Assembly: GCA_913049565.1 (NCBI GenBank)
Contig: CAJWZG010000145.1
Location: forward strand, 1 to 7,144
Reading direction: 5' to 3'
Origin: an uncultured Gammaproteobacteria bacterium
GTDB lineage: Bacteria > Pseudomonadota > Gammaproteobacteria > Pseudomonadales > Azotimanducaceae_A
Length of the DNA: 7,144 bases
Part shown: piece after piece, positions 1 to 5,166 of the stretch
Layout: the number at the start of each line of letters is the position of its first letter
Position numbering within the stretch: the first letter of the stretch is position 1
The notes under the pieces: model-generated
The model's input: only the letters and a program-made list of their open reading frames with translations
What the model was told of the DNA's origin: nothing
Databases searched by the model: none
Translations under genes and position numbers: made by a program

Positions 1-2
1 CA

Positions 3-332
3 ACCCACAACTTGGACTTGTCCTGGGAGCAGGACGTAGGCAACTACTCAATGTTTGCCTCAGCAAATTATGTATATCGCGAGAAAGTAGACGGCATCAA
101 CGTCTTTACTTTCGACTCCACGGAGTATGTTCCAGCGGAAGACGGCTACGAGAATGCTTCAATTAACATCGGCGCTCGCCAGGGGGCATGGACGGGAACA
201 TTGTCTTTCAACAATGTGACCGATCACGACAGTCGATATCTTCCGAGCTCGCAGGGCGTTGTTGGCGGGGTCTATGGGCTCATTCAGGCACCTAGAAGCG
301 TATCGTTCCAAGTGACTTACGACGGGCTCTAA
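3..332 (+). CDS. TonB-dependent receptor, C-terminal fragment (5' end outside window)
   Basis: The reading frame is open from the left edge (first full codon at position 3) and ends with TAA at 330-332, leaving about 109 residues. The fragment alternates polar and hydrophobic/aromatic residues, as in amphipathic beta strands (YSMFASANYVYREKV, SINIGARQGAWTGTLSFNNV). It has an N-N-V-T-D-like turn before the penultimate strand and ends with the strand PRSVSFQVTYDGL. This is the usual closing pattern of TonB-dependent receptor barrels, which sit in the outer membrane and take up siderophores, vitamins, sugars or other ligands using TonB energy. The plug domain and TonB box lie outside the window, so no ligand can be proposed. 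The final residue is Leu rather than the more usual Phe or Trp of outer-membrane barrels, a small oddity. An intrinsic terminator follows 31 bp after the stop. The family call is fairly secure; the substrate is unknown. Confidence 0.8.
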   Translation, partial: THNLDLSWEQDVGNYSMFASANYVYREKVDGINVFTFDSTEYVPAEDGYENASINIGARQGAWTGTLSFNNVTDHDSRYLPSSQGVVGGVYGLIQAPRSVSFQVTYDGL

Positions 333-363
333 TACGCCTAAGACCCAATAAAAATCGCACCTC

Positions 364-391
364 AAAAGCAGCCTTCGGGCTGCTTTTTTTT
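364..391 (+). terminator. Rho-independent terminator after the TonB-dependent receptor
   Basis: A perfect 10-bp stem AAAAGCAGCC / GGCTGCTTTT (364-373 with 378-387) closes on a TTCG tetraloop. The T run extends to 391 (eight Ts, 384-391). It lies 31 bp downstream of the receptor stop and faces the 3' end of the convergent oxidoreductase gene. Because the stem starts with four As, the reverse strand also carries a short T run, so it may work weakly in both directions. Confidence 0.93.
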
Positions 392-424
392 GCTTTGGCT
401 TTTGTCTTAGCTGCTGCACAACAA

Positions 425-439
425 AGAGCCAAAAGCTCT
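425..439 (-). terminator. possible weak terminator of the Gfo/Idh oxidoreductase gene
   Basis: The arms AGAGC and GCTCT enclose a 5-nt loop, just after the TAG stop (447-449) of the minus-strand gene. Read on the minus strand, it is followed by TTTGTTGTG, a weak T-rich tract. The stem is only 5 bp. The stronger hairpin at 364-391 lies further on and may do the real work. Confidence 0.3.
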
Positions 440-446
440 CCACAGA

Positions 447-1508
447 CTATAAATCTAAGTCAGGGTTATGCTTGCGACTACTAGTGATCGTATGAAGAAG
501 CTCGAGCAAATGCAGCGACTCGGTCCGATCAAATTGTGGACACTGGCGCAAGCCCGCCGCTAAGCACCGATGGATCGCCTCGGTCATGTAGTAGAAGCCT
601 TGCTGGTTTACAAACGGTCTTGCAATACCCACTAAGTCGGGCAGCGGATATTCGAAGCGCTGCAGCGGCGACGGCGTGTTTCCGCCCATGTAACGCGATG
701 GTGTTACCGCCGGTATGCGCACGGTAAGAGCCGTCGGGCAGTGGCCCGGCTGTTCCAGCGTAATGCGTCCCTTGGTACCGGTAATTTCAAAGGTTTCGGC
801 AAACTCGCTGGGATAGGCAATGAAGGTCAATACAGCGAAACGATTTTTCTCAAACTCGAGAATCGCACCACCCGGACCCCCCGCCATACCACTTGCCTTG
901 ATGTCGATCGGCTTGGCGTCAACACCATAGGCCATGGTCACAGCCTGTGATGTGTACAGTGCATCGAAGTCGGCCTGCACCATGACCACATCGCCAATTG
1001 CGCCCTCTTGTAGTAGATGCCTTGCATGCTCCATGGCAGGAAAAAACCGCGACCAAACCCCATCTTGTAGCATGACGTTGTGCCGCTCGGCAGCAGCATA
1101 CATTTCTTGCGCATCGCTCACTGACGTTGCCAAGGCTTTCTCGCAGAGCACATGTTTGCCCGCTTCAATAGCCATCAAACAGTGTTCTTTATGCACCGTA
1201 TCGGGAGTGCCAACGTAGACTACATCTATATCAGGCGATGCAATCATGTCAGCGTAGGTGTCATAGGCCCTATGTAAACCATGCTTTGCGGCAAATGCTC
1301 GCGCGTTATCCGCTGATCGACTGGCAACGCCCGCCATAGTGGCACCCGCAACTTCACGGGAAGCGCATACAAATTGCCGACAGATCTCACCCGTACCCAT
1401 GATCCCCCAGCCAAGGCGGTGCGCTACATCTTCTGCGCGAGTTAACCCGAGTCTTACATCTAACGGCATAAACGCCGCTGCAGGCGGCGGAGCAACTTTT
1501 TTATTCAT
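447..1508 (-). CDS. Gfo/Idh/MocA family NAD(P)-dependent oxidoreductase (dihydrodiol-dehydrogenase-like)
   Basis: The protein is 353 aa, a normal length for the Gfo/Idh/MocA family of cytosolic dehydrogenases acting on sugars, inositol or dihydrodiols. The N-terminal Rossmann motif is G35-I-M-G38-T-G40, followed by a long dinucleotide-binding domain. VGTPDTVHKEH (99-109) and the family signature C122-E123-K124 follow; that Lys contributes to the active site in the family. After this come a W-x-R-F-F-P-A segment (about 153) and a C-terminal beta-sheet domain ending in HLLELLHTI. The W-x-R-F-F-P-A and GAIGDV stretches recall trans-1,2-dihydrobenzene-1,2-diol dehydrogenase-type members, but the substrate is not deducible. 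The N-terminus is odd: about 33 residues, Pro/Ala-rich at first (PPPAAAF), precede the Rossmann strand, where most relatives have about 5. Met14 (codon 1467-1469) is the only alternative start; neither start has a convincing Shine-Dalgarno. The gene follows the GFA gene at a distance of 195 bp and may have its own promoter. Confidence 0.9.
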   Translation of the reverse strand: MNKKVAPPPAAAFMPLDVRLGLTRAEDVAHRLGWGIMGTGEICRQFVCASREVAGATMAGVASRSADNARAFAAKHGLHRAYDTYADMIASPDIDVVYVGTPDTVHKEHCLMAIEAGKHVLCEKALATSVSDAQEMYAAAERHNVMLQDGVWSRFFPAMEHARHLLQEGAIGDVVMVQADFDALYTSQAVTMAYGVDAKPIDIKASGMAGGPGGAILEFEKNRFAVLTFIAYPSEFAETFEITGTKGRITLEQPGHCPTALTVRIPAVTPSRYMGGNTPSPLQRFEYPLPDLVGIARPFVNQQGFYYMTEAIHRCLAAGLRQCPQFDRTESLHLLELLHTITSSRKHNPDLDL

Positions 1509-1637
1509 AACAATCCAGTCGGTAGATTCAGCGCACCAGCTTCTTTACCGACCTCCCCTTGCAGCTTTAAAACTACCCATAAATTCGGAGGCGCCACACG
1601 AGGCCAGTGGTTTGCACTAAGGAAAGCTAGTGGCGAC

Positions 1638-1679
1638 TTTTCGAAAACTGCTTTTTTACGGTCCATGGACTAAGTTTTC
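1638..1679. repeat. cluster of palindromes between the GFA and oxidoreductase genes
   Basis: Three symmetric elements lie within about 42 bp: the perfect 10-bp palindrome TTTTCGAAAA (1638-1647), the perfect 10-bp palindrome GTCCATGGAC (1661-1670), and an inverted pair GAAAACT (1643-1649) / AGTTTTC (1673-1679) that brackets the second palindrome. They sit just after the GFA stop and upstream of the oxidoreductase start. They could be operator half-sites or a weak transcript-end hairpin; no T run follows on the minus strand. The symmetry is seen directly; any function is inferred. Confidence 0.35.
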
Positions 1680-1703
1680 CATACAGCCAATAGTCAGCCG
1701 CGT

Positions 1704-2288
1704 CTAAACGCCGGCATAAGTAATCCCCTGCAGCGCCGCCAGCTTCTGGGCGTTCATGTCTCCGGTTGCGCCCTGTTGATAAAGAGTGGGGAGGACATCA
1801 ACCAACGTTTGAGAAACACCGCCATACACCTCGCTTTGCGGGCCGGCAAAAGGCGGCAGGCTGTCTATTGAGTGAGGGTCCACATCGCCAACAAAATGCC
1901 TAGCTTTGACCGCCATATGCGGTTCACTACTCATGCCTTGGAATTGAGAGTAATTTTGAATCTGAGTAATCACCACTTTTTCCAGATAGACAACATGGTC
2001 TGTGATAATACTGGTACCGCACTCCTTGCAATAAAAAAGCGTGTTTCTCGAATCTGCAGAGAGTTTAACCACGCCGATGTTCAGCAAGCCTCGAGTCACA
2101 GAGAAATCATTGGGCAACCACAAGGTATCGAGCATTTGGTGGGTTGGCGGCTGCGGGCCGCCCTTCGTTTCGTGCAAGAAGCGCATTCCCGCGCTGCAAT
2201 CGGAACAACAGCATTCCAGTCGCCATAGCTCTTTGCGCTCGCGCCACTGCAATGCCGTCCCTCCGCATTGACATTGAATGTTCAGCAT
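1704..2288 (-). CDS. GFA/CENP-V family zinc protein (glutathione-dependent formaldehyde-activating-like)
   Basis: The predicted protein is 194 aa when started at 2288. The cysteine pattern of the GFA/CENP-V (Mss4-like) fold is complete: C6-x-C8-G near the N-terminus, then C26-C-C28-S-D-C31, then C87-K-E-C90-G-T. In this family these cysteines bind zinc. Characterised members act on S-hydroxymethylglutathione or similar adducts, but most are of unknown function, so formaldehyde detoxification should not be assumed. The C-terminal roughly 85 residues, after the beta core, run longer than the compact domain and look family-specific. I chose the ATG at 2286-2288 because AAAGGAG lies at 2300-2306, 11 nt upstream, and the motif C-x-C-G then sits at the usual position. 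The frame stays open to a GTG at 2372, which would add 28 Lys-rich residues with a poorer ribosome site. It lies downstream of the ABM-fold gene on the same strand, probably cotranscribed. Confidence 0.85.
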   Translation of the reverse strand: MLNIQCQCGGTALQWRERKELWRLECCCSDCSAGMRFLHETKGGPQPPTHQMLDTLWLPNDFSVTRGLLNIGVVKLSADSRNTLFYCKECGTSIITDHVVYLEKVVITQIQNYSQFQGMSSEPHMAVKARHFVGDVDPHSIDSLPPFAGPQSEVYGGVSQTLVDVLPTLYQQGATGDMNAQKLAALQGITYAGV

Positions 2289-2299
2289 CTTGGGTCGCG

Positions 2300-2306
2300 C
2301 TCCTTT
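2300..2306 (-). promoter_or_regulatory. Shine-Dalgarno AAAGGAG that decides the GFA start
   Basis: Read on the minus strand, AAAGGAG ends 11 nt before the ATG at 2288. It supports that start over the upstream GTG at 2372, which has only GAGAG or a too-close GGAG. Confidence 0.7.
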
Positions 2307-2384
2307 GTTCTTCTTCTTACTTAGACTTGCAAGACCGTTTTTGGCCTTTTTCCACTGCTGGAAATAACGCACTCCGGCGCTCTC

Positions 2385-2780
2385 TTAAACCCGGGTGTCG
2401 ACAAAGCCACCTGCGAACTCATAGAACTCTGGATTCATTGGTTCCAGTAATTCAATAAGGTCGTTCTTCACTGGCCCGCAAACAAGAAAGGATGTCGGCG
2501 TGAATCGTTCCTGCCACTCCCCAGCAACAGGGTCAGCAAATAAATTTTCGACCCTTTCCTTCGCCGCATCGCTGTCATCAAATTGTTCAATCAGCACTGC
2601 CTTGGACGAATCTTCCCTGAGGAACCATTGAAAGCCCCGTGTGCCTGACTCGTTACTTGCAACCACGGTCTCGACGCTGCGGCTGCGGATCCATTCTCCG
2701 ACCTCGTCCCGATCTCCCACGACATCCATTTGAAGCGTAAATGTCACACCACCGCTGTGATGATTTCGTACCTTAGTCAT
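2385..2780 (-). CDS. ABM-fold (antibiotic biosynthesis monooxygenase-like) small protein
   Basis: The protein is 131 aa with a dimeric alpha/beta (ferredoxin-like) ABM pattern. A first strand (VTFTLQMDVV) is followed by a helix, a central strand G-F-Q-W-F-L, a charged turn E-D-S-S-K, then AVLIEQFDDSDAAKERVENL, the strand-turn-helix that is the most recognisable part of this group. A C-terminal segment (FLVCGPVKNDLIELLEPM followed by FAGGF) matches a subfamily usually annotated as putative quinol or antibiotic biosynthesis monooxygenase. ABM-fold enzymes are often cofactor-free oxygenases, but many relatives have no known activity. The start is ATG at 2778-2780, with GAGGA 10 nt upstream on the minus strand. 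The stop lies 12 bp before the alternative GTG of the GFA gene and 96 bp before its preferred ATG, which fits one transcript. Fold call good; chemistry unknown. Confidence 0.75.
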   Translation of the reverse strand: MTKVRNHHSGGVTFTLQMDVVGDRDEVGEWIRSRSVETVVASNESGTRGFQWFLREDSSKAVLIEQFDDSDAAKERVENLFADPVAGEWQERFTPTSFLVCGPVKNDLIELLEPMNPEFYEFAGGFVDTRV

Positions 2781-2889
2781 GGGTTTAATATCCTCTTCGT
2801 CTGAGCCTAGTATGGGGCGCCGTTTGCCAAAACGAAATTGTGCAAGAAGACAGGCAAGAAAGTCTCAAGTGCCCCTTTGTTTTAGCTAT

Positions 2890-2909
2890 GGGTCTGGCTG
2901 AGCAGACCC
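2890..2909. repeat. 7-bp GC-rich hairpin upstream of the ABM gene
   Basis: GGGTCTG (2890-2896) and CAGACCC (2903-2909) are perfect inverted arms around a 6-nt loop. No T run follows on either strand, so this is not a standard terminator. It could be an operator or a transcript leader structure about 110 bp upstream of the ABM start. Confidence 0.35.
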
Positions 2910-3128
2910 TGCATGTCACCAGTGCGATAAAACGATAGCCGGTTTAAACCTCAGCCTTAGATCAAACCCACACTCCGTTTCAGCGCGCCAGAAGGTGTAC
3001 CGATAAGAGCACTATCATGCAGCTGAGCGCGAGTATGGGCGTAAATAGTTGGCTTCAACCCGTGGAACAAGGGGACTTTTACACGCCAGCAGGACGGGCA
3101 CCAGTCGCCGTCCGACTGAAAATCCAGA

Positions 3129-3182
3129 TCAAACTGAGGTGTGCCTTGGCTGTAACTCCAAGACACCGTTGCCTCAGTTTGA
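3129..3182 (-). repeat. large two-part hairpin directly after the Fe-ADH stop codon
   Basis: Perfect 11-bp outer arms TCAAACTGAGG (3129-3139) and CCTCAGTTTGA (3172-3182) enclose inner 9-bp arms GTGCCTTGG (3141-3149) and CCAAGACAC (3158-3166), with one T/G mismatch that becomes a G-U pair in the minus-strand RNA. An asymmetric internal loop (1 nt versus 5 nt) separates the two stems and the apical loop is 8 nt. It begins 5 nt beyond the stop codon of the dehydrogenase on the minus strand. There is no T run after it, so it may stabilise the 3' end of the mRNA, or be an extragenic palindrome, rather than a classic terminator. Confidence 0.6.
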
Positions 3183-3187
3183 CAGTC

Positions 3188-4330
3188 TTACCAAGCCGCG
3201 TTGTACATCGCCTCAAAACCTGCCTGATCAACCGGACGAGGATTTGTCATGTTGACCGGATCGGCCATCGCATCCTCAAGCAGAACGCCTAGCAAATCGC
3301 CTTCACCGCCTAAATCAGTAATTGAGCGGTCGATGCCTATATCACTGCGCAACTGCAGCACTGCGTCAATTGCGCCGGCGCCAGTCGCAGGGCCTGAAGG
3401 CGCAAGAATCCGTGCGACTTCAGCGTACTTTTCTTCGCGCACAGACATGTTGTACTCCATCACATGGGGCAACATCGTCGCGAGGGTTTGTCCGTGAGCG
3501 GCGTTGAGTCTGGCCGAAATCGCATGTCCAGTACCATGTGCTGACCCCAGACCCGTGACGTTAAACGCCTGTGCTGCCATGGCGGATCCGAGCAGCATCT
3601 GTGAACGCGCCTCGATATCTTGACCGTCCGCCACAACGTTTCGCAGGTGACCTGCTACTTTACGAATGGCCTCAATGGCAATCGCGTCGGAATACGCATT
3701 TGCACCGACCGAAACAAAGGCCTCGACGGCGTGTGTGAGTACATCAAACCCGCAGGTAGCGGTTGGGTAGGTTGGCAGACCAACCGTAAGGTCAGGATCA
3801 AGCACTGAGAAAACAGGCGTAATGCTGGGATGCATCACATAGGTCTTGCGACCCAGTCGGGTATTCGTGATCACACAGGCGCTATTTGTTTCCGACCCAG
3901 TGCCAGCGGTTGTGGGAACCGCAATAACCGGCGCTGCCGCAGGTGTAGGTTGAGAGCCTTGCATCTCTTCGACGGTACCTGGATTAGAGCCTAGCAGTGC
4001 AATGGACTTACCACAGTCCATAGAAGACCCACCGCCAATCGGCACGACTACTGCATCACCAAGTTCTTTAAGCTTCTCAGCCCCAGCTTCGACATTTAGA
4101 TCCGTGGGGTTGGGTTCAACTCCGTCGAACACTTCGACAGATAGATTCGCTGCACGAAGCGCTTCCAAGATTGGGTCGAGCACCCCACTGGCAGCGAGAT
4201 TTTTATCGGTCACAATCAAAGCCGCACTCTTACCGAGCGCTTGAATGTGATTGTTTATGTCTTTAGCCGCTCCTCTATTAAACACAATCGTTGGTAGAGG
4301 ACGGACGGTAAAATTTTCAGTTGAAAGCAA
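3188..4330 (-). CDS. iron-containing (type III) alcohol dehydrogenase
   Basis: The protein is 380 aa, the usual length of the Fe-ADH family (FucO/YqhD/AdhB group), which interconverts alcohols and aldehydes with NAD(P) in the cytosol. Visible landmarks are the nucleotide-binding G99-G-G-S-S-x-D105 motif, VPTTAGTGSE (137-146), and a complete set of likely metal ligands D195, H199, H264 and H278, spaced as in characterised members (D195-x3-H199; G-x-x-H264-G-T-G-H268; H278-G). The enzyme therefore looks catalytically competent. The substrate cannot be read off. The start is TTG at 4328-4330: TAAGGAG lies 8 nt upstream, and the N-terminus (ENFTVRPLPTIVFNRGA) has the normal length before the first strand. 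It follows the NTF2-like gene by 48 bp on the same strand, most likely as one operon, and is followed by a large hairpin. Confidence 0.95.
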   Translation of the reverse strand: MLSTENFTVRPLPTIVFNRGAAKDINNHIQALGKSAALIVTDKNLAASGVLDPILEALRAANLSVEVFDGVEPNPTDLNVEAGAEKLKELGDAVVVPIGGGSSMDCGKSIALLGSNPGTVEEMQGSQPTPAAAPVIAVPTTAGTGSETNSACVITNTRLGRKTYVMHPSITPVFSVLDPDLTVGLPTYPTATCGFDVLTHAVEAFVSVGANAYSDAIAIEAIRKVAGHLRNVVADGQDIEARSQMLLGSAMAAQAFNVTGLGSAHGTGHAISARLNAAHGQTLATMLPHVMEYNMSVREEKYAEVARILAPSGPATGAGAIDAVLQLRSDIGIDRSITDLGGEGDLLGVLLEDAMADPVNMTNPRPVDQAGFEAMYNAAW

Positions 4331-4332
4331 TG

Positions 4333-4345
4333 TAAGGACTCCTTA
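4333..4345 (-). promoter_or_regulatory. Shine-Dalgarno TAAGGAG of the Fe-ADH, inside a 13-bp palindrome
   Basis: TAAGGAG (4345-4339 on the minus strand) ends 8 nt before the TTG start and fixes that start. The site is the left part of TAAGGA-G-TCCTTA, a perfect inverted repeat with a single central base. In RNA it could form only a short hairpin, but in DNA it is a symmetric site. Confidence 0.75.
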
Positions 4346-4378
4346 GTACTTGTTGTGATTTAGATACGAGATCGAACC

Positions 4379-4861
4379 TCACTCTGGTTGATAGGGCAAT
4401 GACGAATGATGCAGAACGATACGCAGTGTACCTGCCTTATCCTTTTTGTAACCCCAGCTTTTGTCGACCTTGGTGACGTTTCCATTTTTGTCGGTGAGCG
4501 TCACCCAGCCCATCCACATGGCGACATCTCCCTGAATGAAACTAGCAGCTGTTTCTGAGGCCACTGAACGCCAGCCTTTGATTCCAAACCCCCCATCGCC
4601 AGGATACTCATCACTATGACCCACAAAGTATGCAAGAGCTCCGGCTCGCGTGGTGCGAAAGGTCTGTTCCCCACCAGCTAAAGTTGGCTTAAATAAAACC
4701 GGCCCAAGTTCAAAGCCATAGGCTGCATCGAGAGCTTTGTTAGCAGCCACTCTGGCCGCATCGACGCCTTCTTGCTCAAACGCTTTGGAGATTGCAATCA
4801 AAGCCTCTCCCCAAATTTGTCTTGCATCGGCGAGTTCTTGTTCAATTATCGCTTTCGTCAT
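4379..4861 (-). CDS. NTF2-like / SnoaL-like fold protein of unknown function
   Basis: The protein is 160 aa. An N-terminal helical half carries a long helix rich in Ala/Glu (about 4-47), followed by FELGPVLFKPTLA (about 50-62). The C-terminal half is strand-rich: DVAMWMGWVTLTDKNGN, then SWGYKKDKAGTLRIV, ending with the conserved-looking tail HHSSLPY (151-157). This combination resembles cone-shaped NTF2-like proteins that are sometimes labelled, without basis, as phosphoribosyl-AMP cyclohydrolase. No signal peptide or membrane segment is seen. The start is ATG at 4859-4861, with GGATGAG just upstream on the minus strand. It is the first gene of the unit with the Fe-ADH 48 bp downstream, which suggests a linked role, perhaps substrate binding or an isomerase/hydratase step. 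The fold assignment rests on remembered family patterns; function is not known. Confidence 0.7.
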   Translation of the reverse strand: MTKAIIEQELADARQIWGEALIAISKAFEQEGVDAARVAANKALDAAYGFELGPVLFKPTLAGGEQTFRTTRAGALAYFVGHSDEYPGDGGFGIKGWRSVASETAASFIQGDVAMWMGWVTLTDKNGNVTKVDKSWGYKKDKAGTLRIVLHHSSLPYQPE

Positions 4862-4968
4862 CTTCTCATCCGCAACAAAACTTGTGAAACAGTAGCAGGC
4901 AAAATTGAGCAGACACTATTGATGGATGTAAGATCTTTTGCCGACTCGTCCAAGCAGTGGATACTCAA
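4862..4968. promoter_or_regulatory. divergent promoter region between NTF2-like/ADH and the small ORF/deacylase units
   Basis: This short interval separates two genes transcribed away from each other, so both promoters must lie in it or overlap the neighbouring gene ends. On the plus strand the best candidate is TTGAGC (4905-4910), 18 nt, TAAGAT (4929-4934): 4/6 matches at each box and a slightly long spacer. No clear minus-strand pair was found. The location is deduced from gene layout; the boxes are weak. Confidence 0.4.
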
Positions 4969-5166
4969 ATGCTAAATGTAACAGCTATAAGCCTGAATAG
5001 AGCCAAGCAACGACCGCCCCTCCTTGCGCTTCAAGCAGATCTATCGACAACTGAACGACGCCAAATACTCATCCATTGGGCTGCCGAAGTGAACTGTGGT
5101 AACCGCGACATTAGGCTTATGAGCCCCATGACACCACTCGCCTTGATGCAAGGTAGAACACTCTAA
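4969..5166 (+). CDS. small conserved-looking protein translationally coupled to the deacylase
   Basis: The predicted protein is 65 aa, starting at ATG 4969 with GGA 7 nt upstream; a GTG at 4957 would add four residues. Its TAA (5164-5166) overlaps the ATG of the deacylase by one base (TAATG), the arrangement typical of coupled translation, and that is the main evidence that it is real. The middle part, LSTTERRQILIHWAAEVN, reads as an amphipathic helix, reminiscent of small proteins with an L-x3-E-[KR]-x2-I-L-x2-W pattern found next to metabolic genes. No transmembrane segment, signal peptide or metal-binding motif is visible; there is a single Cys. I do not recognise a named family. It could be a leader peptide whose only job is to set translation of the next gene. 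Confidence 0.55.
   Translation: MLNVTAISLNRAKQRPPLLALQADLSTTERRQILIHWAAEVNCGNRDIRLMSPMTPLALMQGRTL

Larger units (their letters stand above)
2781..3187. other. non-coding gap of about 400 bp with hairpins, no credible gene
   Basis: This separates the Fe-ADH stop from the start of the downstream same-strand ABM gene, so it should hold the end of one transcript and the promoter of the next. Open frames exist on both strands (the longest is 69 aa on the minus strand), but none shows a domain, a sensible composition or a ribosome site. I found the perfect palindrome GGTTTAAACC (2941-2950), a 7-bp hairpin GGGTCTG/CAGACCC (2890-2909), a small inverted repeat CGTTT-TGCC-AAACG-like at 2821-2834, and mutually exclusive stems at 3092-3118. 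No convincing -35/-10 pair was found for the ABM gene. Confidence 0.6.

Noticed and set aside
1552..1560. strong AAGGGGAGG Shine-Dalgarno-like sequence on the minus strand upstream of the oxidoreductase
   Set aside because: No start codon lies at a workable distance: the oxidoreductase frame has a stop (TAA) just after it, and the nearby GTG leads to an immediate TGA.
1339..1620. 93-codon plus-strand frame opposite the oxidoreductase 5' end
   Set aside because: It is antisense to a well-supported Gfo/Idh gene with no features of its own.
2957..3166. minus-strand open frame of 69 codons in the gap after the dehydrogenase
   Set aside because: It starts at a GTG inside the hairpin without a ribosome site and its composition looks random.
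3128..3183. attC-like integron recombination site at the hairpin after the dehydrogenase
   Set aside because: Size and fold are in the right range, and the ends (ATCAAAC and GTTTGAC) each differ by one base from the RYYYAAC / GTTRRRY cores. However, the mismatch is in the core, no integrase or cassette array is visible, and the preceding gene belongs to a two-gene unit.
3017..3292. plus-strand open frame of 91 codons overlapping the dehydrogenase 3' end
   Set aside because: It overlaps a secure gene on the other strand and shows no domain or ribosome site; it is a shadow.
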